A stretch of 64,000 bases of DNA from Lacisediminihabitans sp046156175 (GTDB lineage Bacteria > Actinomycetota > Actinomycetes > Actinomycetales > Microbacteriaceae): assembly GCF_046156175.1 (NCBI RefSeq), contig NZ_JAYLVL010000002.1:434001-498000 (forward strand). Reading direction: 5' to 3'. The translations under genes and the position numbers were made by a program. Shown here in pieces: positions 52,296 to 60,556 of this stretch. The notes beneath the pieces were generated by a model. The model was not told the DNA's origin. It was given only the letters and a program-made list of their open reading frames with translations, and ran no database searches. Every line of letters begins with the position of its first letter. The stretch's first letter is position 1.

Positions 52296-53087
52296 ATGAC
52301 CTCCACTGCCGACAAGGCCGCACTCCTCAGCTCACTCCACCGCCCCGGCGAGCCGCTCATCGTCACCAACATCTGGGATGCCGTCACGGCTCGCACCGTC
52401 GCCGGCGCCAAGGGCGTCAAGGCTCTCGCGACCGCCAGCCACGCCGTCAGCTTCGCCCACGGTGTGCCGGATAATGAGGGCCTCACTGTGGAGCAGGCCC
52501 TCGAAGCCGCGCGGATCATCGCCGGGGCCGTGACGATCCCGGTCTCGGTGGACTTCGAGAAGGGCTACGCGGCGGATGCGGCGGGCGTTCGCGACAACGT
52601 GGCGCGGTTGATCGAGGCAGGGGCCGCGGGCCTCAACATCGAGGACTCGCTGGAGGCGGCATCCGGTCCTCTGCGCGATCTCGAGAACTCGGTCGCCCGG
52701 GTCGCCGCGGCCCGGATCGCCGCCGATGAGGCCGGCGTTCCGCTCGCGATAAATGCGCGCGTCGATTCGTTGGTGAGCAATCCGGCCGACTGGGCTGGAG
52801 CCATGGAGCGCGCCAACCGCTACCTGGATGCCGGCGCCACCAGCATCTTCATGCTTCGCCTTCCCACCGAGGGACTGGTCGAGCGGGCCGTCCGCGACAT
52901 CGGCGGTCCGGTCTCGGTAATCTCCAATCCCACCTCGGTGTCGCTCAAGAAGCTCGCCGAACTCGGCGTCGCGCGGGTCAGCTTCGGACCGGGCGTGCTC
53001 GGCCTCACCCTCGCGCACCTGCAGAAGGCCGCGTCGACGCTCACCGCGCTCGGCGACTATCCCGAGGAACTCGGCTTCGAGTATTAA
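52296..53087 (+). CDS. Isocitrate lyase / PEP mutase family enzyme
   Basis: 263 residues, the length of the short branch. The barrel pattern is clear: EPLIVTNIWDAVTARTVAGA, ALATASHAVSFAHGVPDN, IPVSVDFEKGYAADAAGVRD with the metal-binding Asp, GAAGLNIEDSLE, and ALAINARVDSL-type strand (LAINARVDSLV). The isocitrate-lyase signature KKCGH is absent, so it is not a classical isocitrate lyase; it may be an oxaloacetate- or 2-methylisocitrate-type lyase or a PEP mutase homologue. 47 bp after the MFS gene. Confidence 0.85.
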   Translation: MTSTADKAALLSSLHRPGEPLIVTNIWDAVTARTVAGAKGVKALATASHAVSFAHGVPDNEGLTVEQALEAARIIAGAVTIPVSVDFEKGYAADAAGVRDNVARLIEAGAAGLNIEDSLEAASGPLRDLENSVARVAAARIAADEAGVPLAINARVDSLVSNPADWAGAMERANRYLDAGATSIFMLRLPTEGLVERAVRDIGGPVSVISNPTSVSLKKLAELGVARVSFGPGVLGLTLAHLQKAASTLTALGDYPEELGFEY

Positions 53088-53119
53088 GGGACCCGCGCCC
53101 GTCGAGAGGGTGCTCGCGC

Positions 53120-53156
53120 CGGTCGAGTCGGGCGTTCCAGCGCCCGTTTCGAAACC
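53120..53156. repeat. Dispersed palindromic repeat, short copy
   Basis: GGTCGAGTCGGGCG, TTCCA, then a matching right part ending TTTCGAAACC. Same outer ends as the copies at 32721 and 59761. Located between the lyase-like gene and the MarR-like gene. Confidence 0.5.
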
Positions 53157-53245
53157 ATGCCGACCCCCGGCCGAGCCGCCGAGATTTCACTGCGAGCTGC
53201 GCCCCGCATCACCGAGCGCGGCGGGACTCCCATTACCCTGTGCTC

Positions 53246-53689
53246 ATGACCGATCAGCGCCCCCTCGGATTCTGGCTCAAGCTCGTCGACCGCCTGATCG
53301 ACGATCGTTTCGCGGATACCCTCGAGGAGCACGGCGTCACCCGCCGCCAGTGGCAGCTGCTCAACGTGCTCTCGCGTGGACCGGCCACCGGCGCGGAGTT
53401 GGATGCCGCGCTTGCGCCGTTCCTGTCCGCGGTCGATGGCGAGACCGTTGCGGAGCATCTCGCCGAGCTCGTGGACAGCGGATGGGTCGCCCTCTCGCCG
53501 TCGGGATACTCCCTCGCCGACCCCGGCCGAATCGCTCTCACGGCGCTCGCCTCGACCGTCGCCAAGACCCGTGCGCTCACTGCCGACGGCATCTCCGAGC
53601 AGCGGTACGCCGAGGCTCTCGAGACACTCGAGCGGATGGCGCGAAACCTCGGGTGGACGGATCCGGTCCCCACTCCTCCGGCCGAGTAG
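53246..53689 (+). CDS. MarR-like winged-helix regulator
   Basis: 147 residues. A helix-turn-helix of MarR type is likely: HGVTRRQWQLLNVLSRGPAT, then AELDAALAPF, then VAEHLAELVDSGWVALSPSG with the wing. ATG 53246 is two codons after GTG 53240 (MLM..). The message may be leaderless, since a TTACCC-type -10 (53233-53238) lies only 7 bp before the ATG. Targets unknown. Confidence 0.8.
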   Translation: MTDQRPLGFWLKLVDRLIDDRFADTLEEHGVTRRQWQLLNVLSRGPATGAELDAALAPFLSAVDGETVAEHLAELVDSGWVALSPSGYSLADPGRIALTALASTVAKTRALTADGISEQRYAEALETLERMARNLGWTDPVPTPPAE

Positions 53690-53727
53690 CCCCGGCTCAG
53701 GAGAGAGTTCAGCGACAGATAGCGTTG

Positions 53728-53743
53728 ATGTAGGTATTTACAT
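53728..53743. promoter_or_regulatory. PadR operator, ATGT-N8-ACAT
   Basis: ATGT, eight bases, ACAT: the consensus core of PadR-family operators. It lies 30 bp before the padR-like ATG (53773), next to an AT-rich -10 region (ATATATAAG), so autoregulation is likely. Confidence 0.7.
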
Positions 53744-53772
53744 ATATAAGACTTGTCCTATATTCTTCTCCC

Positions 53773-54327
53773 ATGACCCTCCGCCACGCCATCCTCGGCT
53801 TCCTCTCCATCGCCCCGAGCACCGGCTACGACCTCAAGTCGTATTTCGACGGCAGCGTCCGCCAATTCTGGACCGCCGACCAGGCGCAGATCTACCGGGT
53901 TCTGGCACAGCTGGCACAGGACGAACTCGTCTCTATCGAGGTGATCCCCCAATCGGACCGCCCCGATCGCAAGCTGCACCACCTCACTCCCGCCGGCACC
54001 CAGGAGCTCGATCACTGGCTCTCGTCACCGCTCGAGAGCCACACCGTGCGGGAGCCGTTCCTGCTGCGCCTCTTCTTCGCCGGTCGGCTCGGCCCGGCCG
54101 GAGTATCTGACCTCATCGATGCCCGAACCGCCGCGGCAGAACACCAGCTCGCCGTATTGAGCGCCATCCGCTCCGCCAGCGGACCACCCGGCCCGGACAT
54201 CGAAGGGATGCTGCGCCTCGCGACGCTGGACAACGGCATCCGCCACACCCAGACCGAAATCGACTGGCTGGCCGACCTGGGCCGGTCGGTCACCACGCTC
54301 AACGACCGAGAGGACCGACATGTTTGA
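53773..54327 (+). CDS. PadR-family transcriptional regulator
   Basis: 184 residues. N-terminal winged helix: MTLRHAILGFLSIAPSTGYD, then QIYRVLAQLAQDELVSIEVI and a wing with RPDRKLHHLTPAGTQELDHW. The C-terminal helical part (Vir-type dimerisation) is of the PadR subfamily-2 length. It overlaps the next gene by 8 bp, so it probably controls that small membrane protein. A consensus operator lies upstream. Confidence 0.91.
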   Translation: MTLRHAILGFLSIAPSTGYDLKSYFDGSVRQFWTADQAQIYRVLAQLAQDELVSIEVIPQSDRPDRKLHHLTPAGTQELDHWLSSPLESHTVREPFLLRLFFAGRLGPAGVSDLIDARTAAAEHQLAVLSAIRSASGPPGPDIEGMLRLATLDNGIRHTQTEIDWLADLGRSVTTLNDREDRHV

Positions 54328-54727
54328 GACAGCCACCCGCACCGCCGCGGGGGTCGCAGCCATCGGCCTCGCGGGTACCGCCCTGTTCCAGCTCGCGCTC
54401 GCGAGCGGAGTTCCGTGGGGAGCGGCGGCGTGGGGAGGACTGTACGAGCAACTGCTCCCGACGCTGCGGGTGAGCAGCGCGATCTCCGCCGTCGTGCTGG
54501 TTGCCGCCGCCGCGCTGGTGTTGCGCCGGGCGGGATTCTGGGGCACCACCTCGACGCCGGTTCGGGTGCTCACCTGGCTTCTCGTGCCGCTTCTCGCGCT
54601 GAGCGCGCTCGGCAACTTCGCCTCCGCGAGCCGGTGGGAGAACCTGCTTCTGGGTCCGCTGGCGTTGCTGCTCTCGGTGCTGTGCGTGGTGGTGGCGCGG
54701 TCGCGGATCGTCGCGGCCGAGGCGTGA
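54320..54727 (+). CDS. Small four-helix membrane protein under PadR control
   Basis: 135 residues, four membrane segments (VAAIGLAGTALFQLALASG, ISAVVLVAAAALVLRRAG, VLTWLLVPLLALSALGNFAS, LLGPLALLLSVLCVVVARS). It overlaps the PadR gene by 8 bp. No family recognised; coupling to a PadR regulator suggests a stress- or drug-response role. Confidence 0.78.
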   Translation: MFETATRTAAGVAAIGLAGTALFQLALASGVPWGAAAWGGLYEQLLPTLRVSSAISAVVLVAAAALVLRRAGFWGTTSTPVRVLTWLLVPLLALSALGNFASASRWENLLLGPLALLLSVLCVVVARSRIVAAEA

Positions 54728-54736
54728 CCGCGCGGG

Positions 54737-54883
54737 CTACACCGCGTTAGCCCGGGCCACCCGGCCGTACCACTCCGCGCTCGGCTTGGGCGTGCGGGCG
54801 AAGCTCCGCTTGTCCCAGCCGATGAGACCGAAGGTCGGCGCGAAGCCCGAGAGAGCACCCCGTGTATCGGCGACGCGCGCCAG
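54737..54883 (-). pseudogene. C-terminal remnant of a GH1 glycosidase
   Basis: The minus-strand frame reads FAPTFGLIGWDKRSFARTPK, then PSAEWYGRVARANAV before the TAG at 54739-54737. This matches the C-terminal end of family-1 glycosyl hydrolases (..LGLV..D..TF.RTPKPS..W...AR). Upstream the frame is closed by a TGA at 54886-54884 and the rest of the ~400-residue enzyme is gone. Recognition is by eye. Confidence 0.55.
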
Positions 54884-54935
54884 TCATCCGCCATGATTAC
54901 ACCGGTTCGAACTCACCCCTGACGGATCAGCGCCC

Positions 54936-54953
54936 GCTAGCTGTACAGCTAGC
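54936..54953. repeat. Perfect 18-bp palindrome GCTAGCTGTACAGCTAGC
   Basis: Fully self-complementary without a loop. It lies between the GH1 remnant and the 3' end of the carotenoid operon; it could be a binding site or part of a terminator. Confidence 0.6.
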
Positions 54954-54961
54954 CGAACCAG

Positions 54962-55927
54962 TCACCGGCAGGCGACGAAGTCGCGCGCGGGACCCATCTC
55001 GGACTGTCCCACTCGCAGCGGCTCAGACGATCCCGAATAGTGGACGGTCGTGCCCGCGCACCCGACGGTGAGGATGCCGTACCAGATGAGCAGCATCGTC
55101 ACGAGGAATCCGGCCGCGAAGTTGATGGTGAGAAAGCGCCTCCAGCCGCGGTTCGCGGTCTCGGCGTCGGCATCCGTGATGTTCCAGTACGGCAGGACGG
55201 TGAGCGCATACGGCAGCACGAGCACCGCCGCGAACGGCCCGGGAAACCGGGTGAACAGCAGCAGGATGCCCGCGAGCAGGTAGGCGCAGAAGGCCAGTCG
55301 CACGGTGGCCCGCCCGCCGATCACGGTGGCGATCGACGCGATGCCACCCTCGCGGTCGGCCACGATGTCCTGCACCGCGCCGAACGCGTGCGACGCGATC
55401 CCCCACAGGAAGAACGCCGCGAGAACAGCCCAGAGCGCCGGGGTGAACACGGTGGCGGCGAGCACGAAACCGTACACGGCCGGGGAGACGAAGTGAGTGC
55501 TCGAGGTGAGCGAGTCGATGAACGGCCGCTCCTTGAAACGCAGGCCGGGAGCCGAGTAGGCGATCACCGCGAAGACGCTGATGGCGAGCACCAGCCACGA
55601 CAGCGGACTGCCCACCGCGACGAGGAACACGAGGAACGGCACGTTGAGCACGATCGCCGCACACAGGGTAAGGCGGTGCACGCTCGGGTCGAGCAACGCA
55701 CCCTCGACGCCGCCCTTGCGCGGGTTTCGCAGATCGGACTCGTAGTCGAAGACGTCGTTGATGCCATACATCGCGAGGTTGTACGGGATGAGGAAGTAGA
55801 TCGTGCCCACGATGAACACCACGTCGATCTGACGAGTCGACATGAAGTAGGCCGCCGCAAAGGGGAACGCGGTGTTCACCCAGCTGAGCGGCCGGGACGA
55901 CACGAACAGGCTCTTAAGATTCTTCAC
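54962..55927 (-). CDS. crtEb: Lycopene elongase / C50 carotenoid prenyltransferase
   Basis: 321 residues from GTG 55927, overlapping the crtYf stop by 14 bp. UbiA-type prenyltransferase with about eight membrane segments. The first Asp-rich motif is NDVFDYESDLRNPRKGG, the second DIVADREGGIAS. CrtEb adds C5 units to both ends of lycopene to give flavuxanthin-type C50 carotenoids. The last ~35 residues (from YSGSSEPLRVG) have no membrane character and may be an extension acquired when the original stop was lost. Confidence 0.9.
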   Translation of the reverse strand: MKNLKSLFVSSRPLSWVNTAFPFAAAYFMSTRQIDVVFIVGTIYFLIPYNLAMYGINDVFDYESDLRNPRKGGVEGALLDPSVHRLTLCAAIVLNVPFLVFLVAVGSPLSWLVLAISVFAVIAYSAPGLRFKERPFIDSLTSSTHFVSPAVYGFVLAATVFTPALWAVLAAFFLWGIASHAFGAVQDIVADREGGIASIATVIGGRATVRLAFCAYLLAGILLLFTRFPGPFAAVLVLPYALTVLPYWNITDADAETANRGWRRFLTINFAAGFLVTMLLIWYGILTVGCAGTTVHYSGSSEPLRVGQSEMGPARDFVACR

Positions 55928-56225
55928 GGGACCTCCCGGGCAGCAGCAGCCACACCGATGGCAGAAGCACCGCGGCGGCCACCGCATACGCGAAGTCCTC
56001 GAGCGGCGCGATGCCGATGAAGGCGCCGCTGATCTTGGCGGCGTCGTAGCCGACGAGTCCGATGCCGATCATCACATTGTCGAAGACCGCGGTCACCAGC
56101 AGCAGGATGCCGAGGGTGCCGAGAATCGGCAGCACGGGCATCACACGACGGGATTTCACGAGCGCGAGGCATCCGAGCATCGCAACCGCGGCGAGGAAGA
56201 TGGCGTTGAGTTGCCAGTAGTTCAT
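55914..56225 (-). CDS. crtYf: C50 carotenoid epsilon/gamma-cyclase subunit
   Basis: 103 residues, three membrane segments, of the small lycopene cyclase domain family (YWQLNAIFLAAVAMLGCLAL, DNVMIGIGLVGYDAAKISG, PLEDFAYAVAAAVLLPS with the conserved PLEDF). It works as a heterodimer with CrtYe on the product of CrtEb. Start overlaps the crtYe stop (ATGA). Confidence 0.88.
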   Translation of the reverse strand: MNYWQLNAIFLAAVAMLGCLALVKSRRVMPVLPILGTLGILLLVTAVFDNVMIGIGLVGYDAAKISGAFIGIAPLEDFAYAVAAAVLLPSVWLLLPGRSREES

Positions 56226-56578
56226 CGAGAATCCGCCCCCTCACTGGGTCTCGCCACGGCCGCGGACGGCCTGCTCGACCGACGGGAGAGGAAACCGAAC
56301 AGGTTCATCGTGAGGTAGCAGAGCAGGGTGAGGAAGAAGAGCTCCTCGAGCGGGAACTCCGGCGCCACGACCAGTCCGGTCATGAAGGAGGTCTCGCCGC
56401 GGAAGAAGATCCCCAGGCCGATTCCGGAGAGATCCCAGGCGACGAAGAAGACTAGCCCTGCCGCCAGCACGATCGCCGCCCGTCTGGCATCCCGCCAGAA
56501 GAAGAGCGTGAAGCGTCGATCGAGCATCACCATGCCGGTGAGCGCGACCGCGAGCGCCGCCAGGTACAGGATCGCCAT
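56222..56578 (-). CDS. crtYe: C50 carotenoid cyclase partner subunit
   Basis: 118 residues, three membrane segments, same small cyclase domain: VMLDRRFTLFFWRDARRAAI, WDLSGIGLGIFFRGETSFMT, and FPLEELFFLTLLCYLTMNLF with the conserved PLEE. Start and stop overlap crtI and crtYf. Confidence 0.87.
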   Translation of the reverse strand: MAILYLAALAVALTGMVMLDRRFTLFFWRDARRAAIVLAAGLVFFVAWDLSGIGLGIFFRGETSFMTGLVVAPEFPLEELFFLTLLCYLTMNLFGFLSRRSSRPSAAVARPSEGADSR

Positions 56579-58140
56579 CAGGCCAGGGTGCGCTGCAGCG
56601 GCTCGGCGAGAGGTTCAGTCGAGCGGTCACCGCGGATGCGCTTGAGCACGACCTCGGCGCTGATGAGGCACATGGGAAGGCCGATTCCGGGGATCGTGGA
56701 TCCCCCGGCATAGAACAGTCCCTCGACTTTGCGGCTCTTGTTGCCCGACCGGAACATCGCGCTCTGCCCCAGCGTGTGAGCCGGCCCGAGAGCGGTGCCC
56801 CGCCAGGCGTTGAGATCGCTCACGAAATCCCCCGGGCCGAGCGTACGGCGAAGGGTGATGCGTGAGGCGAGGTCGGGGATGCCCGCCCAGACCGAGATCT
56901 GGGAGATGACCCGATCGGCAAGGGTCTCGATGCGGGTATCGCCATCGCCGTCGACATCGCCCTTGCCGATGGTCGGATCGGCGGGGATGGGCACGAGCAC
57001 GAAGAGGTTCTCGTAGCCGTCCGGTGCGGTGGAGCGATCGATGCCGCTCGGCTTGCAGACATAGATCGATGCCGGATCGGGAATAGACGAATTCTCTCCG
57101 AAGATCTTCTCGAATCCCGCCTTCCAGTCACGCGCGAAGAACAGCGTGTGGTGCTCGAGTTGCGGCAGCTCCCCCTTGACGCCCAGGTAGATCAGAAGCG
57201 CGCTCGGCCCTGGCACCTTCTTGTCCCAGTACTCCTGGGGGAAGGTCTGCAACTCGACAGGCAGCAACGCGGTCTCACTGTGGTGCAGATCGGCGGCGGA
57301 GACCACGATGTCGGCGACCAGCGTGCGGGTGGCGCCGGTGGCATCCGTGTAATCCACCCCGGTGACCACGGCATCGCGGGTGTTGATCGCGGTGACCGGG
57401 GATCCGGTGAGGATGGTGACACCCTGGGCCTCGGCGAGAGCCTCGATGCGCCCGATGAGCTGGGTGAATCCCCCCATCGGATACATCACGCCACCCTCGA
57501 GGTCGAGGTGGCTCATCAGGTGATACATGCTCGGGGCGATATACGGCGAGGAGCCGAGGAAGACGGCGGGGTAGCCGAGAATCTGCTGGAGGCGGGCATC
57601 CTTCACCGTGCGTCGCACCAGGGTGGCCAGCGGGGTGAGCAGCAGGGAGACGAGCGTGCCCGTGCGCGAGAGCACGTCTCGACGCAGCAGCGGGCGGATG
57701 TCCGCGAAGCTCGAGTAGAGGAAGCGCTTCTTGGCGATCTCGTAGACGTCGCGCGCGGAGTCGAGGTACTTCACCATCTTGCGTCTGGTGCCCGGCTCGA
57801 TGCGCTCGAACAGCTCGAGATTCTCCTCCCGGCTCGCGGTGATGTCGATCGGTTCGGCGACCCCCTCGAACAGCACCCGGTAACCGGGATCAAGGGTTAC
57901 CAGTTGAAGCTGCTCGTCAGCCGTGGTGCCGAGCAGGCGGAAGAAGTGGTCGAAGACCTCTGGCATGAGGTACCAGCTGGGTCCGGTGTCGAAGCGGAAG
58001 CCGTCGCGCTCCCAGGATCCGGCGCGGCCGCCGACGCTCGGTCGACCTTCGAGCAGGGTCACCTCGTGACCGTCCTTCGCGAGGAGGGCGGCGGACGCCA
58101 ATCCGGCGATTCCCCCGCCGATGACGACGATGCTGCTCAT
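56578..58140 (-). CDS. crtI: Phytoene desaturase
   Basis: 520 residues. FAD-binding Rossmann motif at the N-terminus (VVIGGGIAGLASAALLAKDG), then RPSVGGRAGSWERDGFRFDT-type region, and the C-terminal dinucleotide/ligand motif LFYAGGSTIPGIGLPMCLIS. It converts phytoene to lycopene in several steps. Overlaps crtB by 4 bp and crtYe by 1 bp. Confidence 0.95.
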   Translation of the reverse strand: MSSIVVIGGGIAGLASAALLAKDGHEVTLLEGRPSVGGRAGSWERDGFRFDTGPSWYLMPEVFDHFFRLLGTTADEQLQLVTLDPGYRVLFEGVAEPIDITASREENLELFERIEPGTRRKMVKYLDSARDVYEIAKKRFLYSSFADIRPLLRRDVLSRTGTLVSLLLTPLATLVRRTVKDARLQQILGYPAVFLGSSPYIAPSMYHLMSHLDLEGGVMYPMGGFTQLIGRIEALAEAQGVTILTGSPVTAINTRDAVVTGVDYTDATGATRTLVADIVVSAADLHHSETALLPVELQTFPQEYWDKKVPGPSALLIYLGVKGELPQLEHHTLFFARDWKAGFEKIFGENSSIPDPASIYVCKPSGIDRSTAPDGYENLFVLVPIPADPTIGKGDVDGDGDTRIETLADRVISQISVWAGIPDLASRITLRRTLGPGDFVSDLNAWRGTALGPAHTLGQSAMFRSGNKSRKVEGLFYAGGSTIPGIGLPMCLISAEVVLKRIRGDRSTEPLAEPLQRTLA

Positions 58141-59078
58141 GATGCTGCTTTCGGTCTGGTCGTGTGGGAGGAGAGGGTGGTTCGGGGCGTGCGGCCGGCC
58201 AAGGCGCCGGCGGCGATGCGGAGCTTCACCGGGTTGGGCACGCGAACCCGGGAGGTCACCAGCCGGTCGGCCGGGGTCGCCCGCAAGCGCACGGCCAGTT
58301 CGGTGAAGAGACCCTGGGCGAGCGCGACGGCGCGACGAGAGCTGGCGGGAAGCAACGGGACGACGGCTGCGGAATCACGAAGGTCGGAGTCGATGTCTTC
58401 GAGAAGGCGGGCCTTGTCCGCCTCGCTGAAGGATTCGACGCTCACCCCGGGGAAGTAACTGCGGCCGAGCGTCTGGAAGTCGGCGGAGAGGTCGCGAAGG
58501 AAGTTGACCTTCTGGAACGCTGCGCCGAGCTTGCGCGCGCCGTGTTCCAGCCGCGCGAGTTCGGCAGGGGAGACGGTGCTGCCCTGCAGAAAGGTTGCGA
58601 GGCACATGAGGCCGACGACCTCCGCAGACCCATAGACGTAGGCCTCGAAGCTCTCGGCATCGTGCTCGGTCTGCACCAGGTCCATGCGCATGGACTCGAA
58701 GAACGGCTGTGTGAGCTCGCGACCGAAGCCGGTGGCCCGCGCCGTGCGGGCGAAGGCGTGGATAACCAGATTGGTGCTGTAGCCGGAGTCGAGCGCGGCC
58801 TCGGTGTCGCGCTCGAAGTCGTTGAGCACTCGCGCGGCGGCGAGCGGGTCGAGTCCGGCATCCGCTGCTCCCCCATCCACGACCTCATCGGCCACCCGCA
58901 CGAGGGCGTAGATGTTCTCGACGTGACGGCGGACCTGCGGCGCGAGCAGGCGGGAGGCCAAGCCGAACGAGGTGGAGTAGCGCCGGATGACCACGCTCGC
59001 GGTCTCTTCCGCAACCAGGTCGTACAGGTTCGGTCCCGAGTTTCGCGGCGGGCCCGGATGGTTGCTGTCGTCGCTCAT
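58137..59078 (-). CDS. crtB: Phytoene synthase
   Basis: 313 residues. Squalene/phytoene-synthase family: SFGLASRLLAPQVRRHVENI, first Asp-rich motif in RVADEVVDGG, YVYGSAEVVGLMC and the second one in NFLRDLSADFQTLGRSYFPG. It joins two geranylgeranyl-diphosphate molecules. Its ATG overlaps the stop of a 37-codon ORF (59188-59075) by four bases. crtE, which usually precedes it, is not present in the window. Confidence 0.93.
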   Translation of the reverse strand: MSDDSNHPGPPRNSGPNLYDLVAEETASVVIRRYSTSFGLASRLLAPQVRRHVENIYALVRVADEVVDGGAADAGLDPLAAARVLNDFERDTEAALDSGYSTNLVIHAFARTARATGFGRELTQPFFESMRMDLVQTEHDAESFEAYVYGSAEVVGLMCLATFLQGSTVSPAELARLEHGARKLGAAFQKVNFLRDLSADFQTLGRSYFPGVSVESFSEADKARLLEDIDSDLRDSAAVVPLLPASSRRAVALAQGLFTELAVRLRATPADRLVTSRVRVPNPVKLRIAAGALAGRTPRTTLSSHTTRPKAAS

Positions 59079-59188
59079 CGCGCAGTCCTGTCCCGTGCAG
59101 CGGCGGTTAGGCTGGAGCGACGCTTCAGCACGGTTTCGACCAGGAAATCGCTTCCCCTCGAGGGAACTTTCAGGTCAGGGCCGGTCAC
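59075..59188 (-). CDS. 37-residue ORF coupled to crtB
   Basis: GTG 59188 to TGA 59075, overlapping the crtB ATG as ATGA, which is the same coupling used by all other genes of this operon. The product (begins VTGPDLKVPSRGSDFLVETV, then LKRRSSLTAAARDRTAR) matches nothing I know. It may be a real leader peptide or the trace of the missing crtE. It occupies most of the 132-bp gap to the divergent idi gene. No clear ribosome site. Confidence 0.3.
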   Translation of the reverse strand: MTGPDLKVPSRGSDFLVETVLKRRSSLTAAARDRTAR

Positions 59189-59210
59189 AACTTCAGGGTA
59201 ACGGACACAC

Positions 59211-59753
59211 ATGGAAACCAGCACAGGGCTTGTGCAGAGTGGTACAGAGTTTGTAGTACTTCTGGATGACTCGGGCGCGCCCATCGGCGAGGCCGACAAG
59301 TTCTCGGTTCACGGGCCTTCCACGCCCCTTCACCTCGCCTTCTCTTGCCACGTCTACGACCCGGCCGGGCGGGTGCTGGTCACTCGCCGCGCGCTCTCGA
59401 AGCTCACCTGGCCGGGCGTCTGGACCAACTCGTTCTGCGGGCACCCCTCCCCCGGTGAGAGCCAGGAAGAGGCCATCGCGCGCCGCGCTTCGTTCGAACT
59501 CGGCATCACGGTCACCGACCCCGAGGTCGTGCTTCCCGATTTCCGCTACCGTGCGGTCGACGCGTCAGGCATCGTGGAGAACGAGGTCTGCCCGGTCTAT
59601 CGAGCGGTGACCACGGATGTCGTGAAACCCAACCCTGCGGAGGTCTCCGAGTTCGCCTGGCTCGAGCCGCACCTTCTTTTCGGTGCGGTCACTGCGGCAC
59701 CCTTCGCCTTCAGCCCGTGGCTCGGCTGGCAGTTGGAGCAACTCGGCGCCTAG
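59211..59753 (+). CDS. idi: Isopentenyl-diphosphate delta-isomerase (type I)
   Basis: 180 residues. Nudix-fold isomerase: catalytic Cys in NSFCGHPSPGESQEEAIARR and catalytic Glu in IVENEVCPVYRAVTTD. It interconverts isopentenyl and dimethylallyl diphosphate, supplying precursors of the carotenoids made by the divergent crt operon. Promoters of both units share the 132-bp gap. Confidence 0.94.
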   Translation: METSTGLVQSGTEFVVLLDDSGAPIGEADKFSVHGPSTPLHLAFSCHVYDPAGRVLVTRRALSKLTWPGVWTNSFCGHPSPGESQEEAIARRASFELGITVTDPEVVLPDFRYRAVDASGIVENEVCPVYRAVTTDVVKPNPAEVSEFAWLEPHLLFGAVTAAPFAFSPWLGWQLEQLGA

Positions 59754-59760
59754 CCGCGAC

Positions 59761-59880
59761 CCGCTGGTCGAGTGGCGCGGTCTGCCGCGCGTATCGAGAC
59801 CCGCTGGTCGAGTGGCGCGGTCTGCCGCGCGTATCGAGACCCGCTGGTCGAGTAGCGCGGTCTGCCGCGCGTATCGAGAC
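59761..59880. repeat. Three tandem copies of a 40-bp unit
   Basis: Units at 59761-59800, 59801-59840 and 59841-59880 are identical except for one base in the third (AGTAGCG for AGTGGCG). Each unit holds GGTCGAGTGGCGCGG, TCTG, CCGCGCGTATCGAGAC, so each can form its own hairpin. Same family as the copies at 32721 and 53120. Located between convergent idi and dcd. Confidence 0.92.
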
Positions 59881-59886
59881 CCGGCC

Positions 59887-60486
59887 TCAGTCGAGCCGGC
59901 TCTCATCCCGCGAGATATCCGTGCGGTGAAAATTCTGGTACGAGCGCGAGGCCGTCGGGCCCCGCTGGCCCTGGTACCGCGACGAGTACTCGGCCGACCC
60001 GTAGGGCTTCTCGGCCGGAGACGTGAGCCGGATGAAGCAGAGCTGCCCGATCTTCATCCCGGGCCAGAGCTTGATCGGCAGGGTCGCAACGTTCGACAGT
60101 TCGAGCGTGACATGACCGCTGAAGCCGGGGTCGACGAATCCTGCGGTGGAATGGGTGAGAAGGCCGAGCCGGCCAAGCGAACTCTTGCCCTCCAGGCGCG
60201 CCGCCACATCATCCGGAAGCGTGACGAGCTCGTAGGTGGAGCCGAGCACGAATTCGCCGGGGTGCAGGATGAACGGCTGGTCGGGTGCCGCTTCCACGAG
60301 CCGGGTGAGGTCGGGCTGGTCTTCGGCCGGGTCGATGAAGGGGTATTTGTGGTTGTCGAAGAGCCGGAAGAAGCGGTCGAGCCGCACGTCGATGCTCGAC
60401 GGCTGGATCATCGAAGGCTCGTAGGGCTGCAGCCCGATGCGTCCGGAGTCGAGTTCGAGCTTGATATCGCGGTCCGAGAGCAGCAT
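59887..60486 (-). CDS. dcd: dCTP deaminase
   Basis: 199 residues. Trimeric dUTPase/dCTP-deaminase fold: MLLSDRDIKLELDSGRIGLQ at the N-terminus, IQPSSIDVRLDRFFRLF, LEGKSSLGRLGLL with the nucleotide-binding Ser/Arg, and GFVDPGFSGHVTLELSN with the catalytic Glu region. It makes dUTP (and in some actinobacteria dUMP) from dCTP for dTMP synthesis. Confidence 0.94.
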   Translation of the reverse strand: MLLSDRDIKLELDSGRIGLQPYEPSMIQPSSIDVRLDRFFRLFDNHKYPFIDPAEDQPDLTRLVEAAPDQPFILHPGEFVLGSTYELVTLPDDVAARLEGKSSLGRLGLLTHSTAGFVDPGFSGHVTLELSNVATLPIKLWPGMKIGQLCFIRLTSPAEKPYGSAEYSSRYQGQRGPTASRSYQNFHRTDISRDESRLD

Positions 60487-60556
60487 GCACAGAGCCTACC
60501 GAACCCGTCGTTGCTAGTATTCATGAGTGCCACAGTCCGGTTTCGGATGCGGTCGT

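Noticed and set aside
59761..59880. Possible CRISPR array (three identical 40-bp units).
   Set aside because: The units are directly adjacent with no spacers between them and no cas genes are present.
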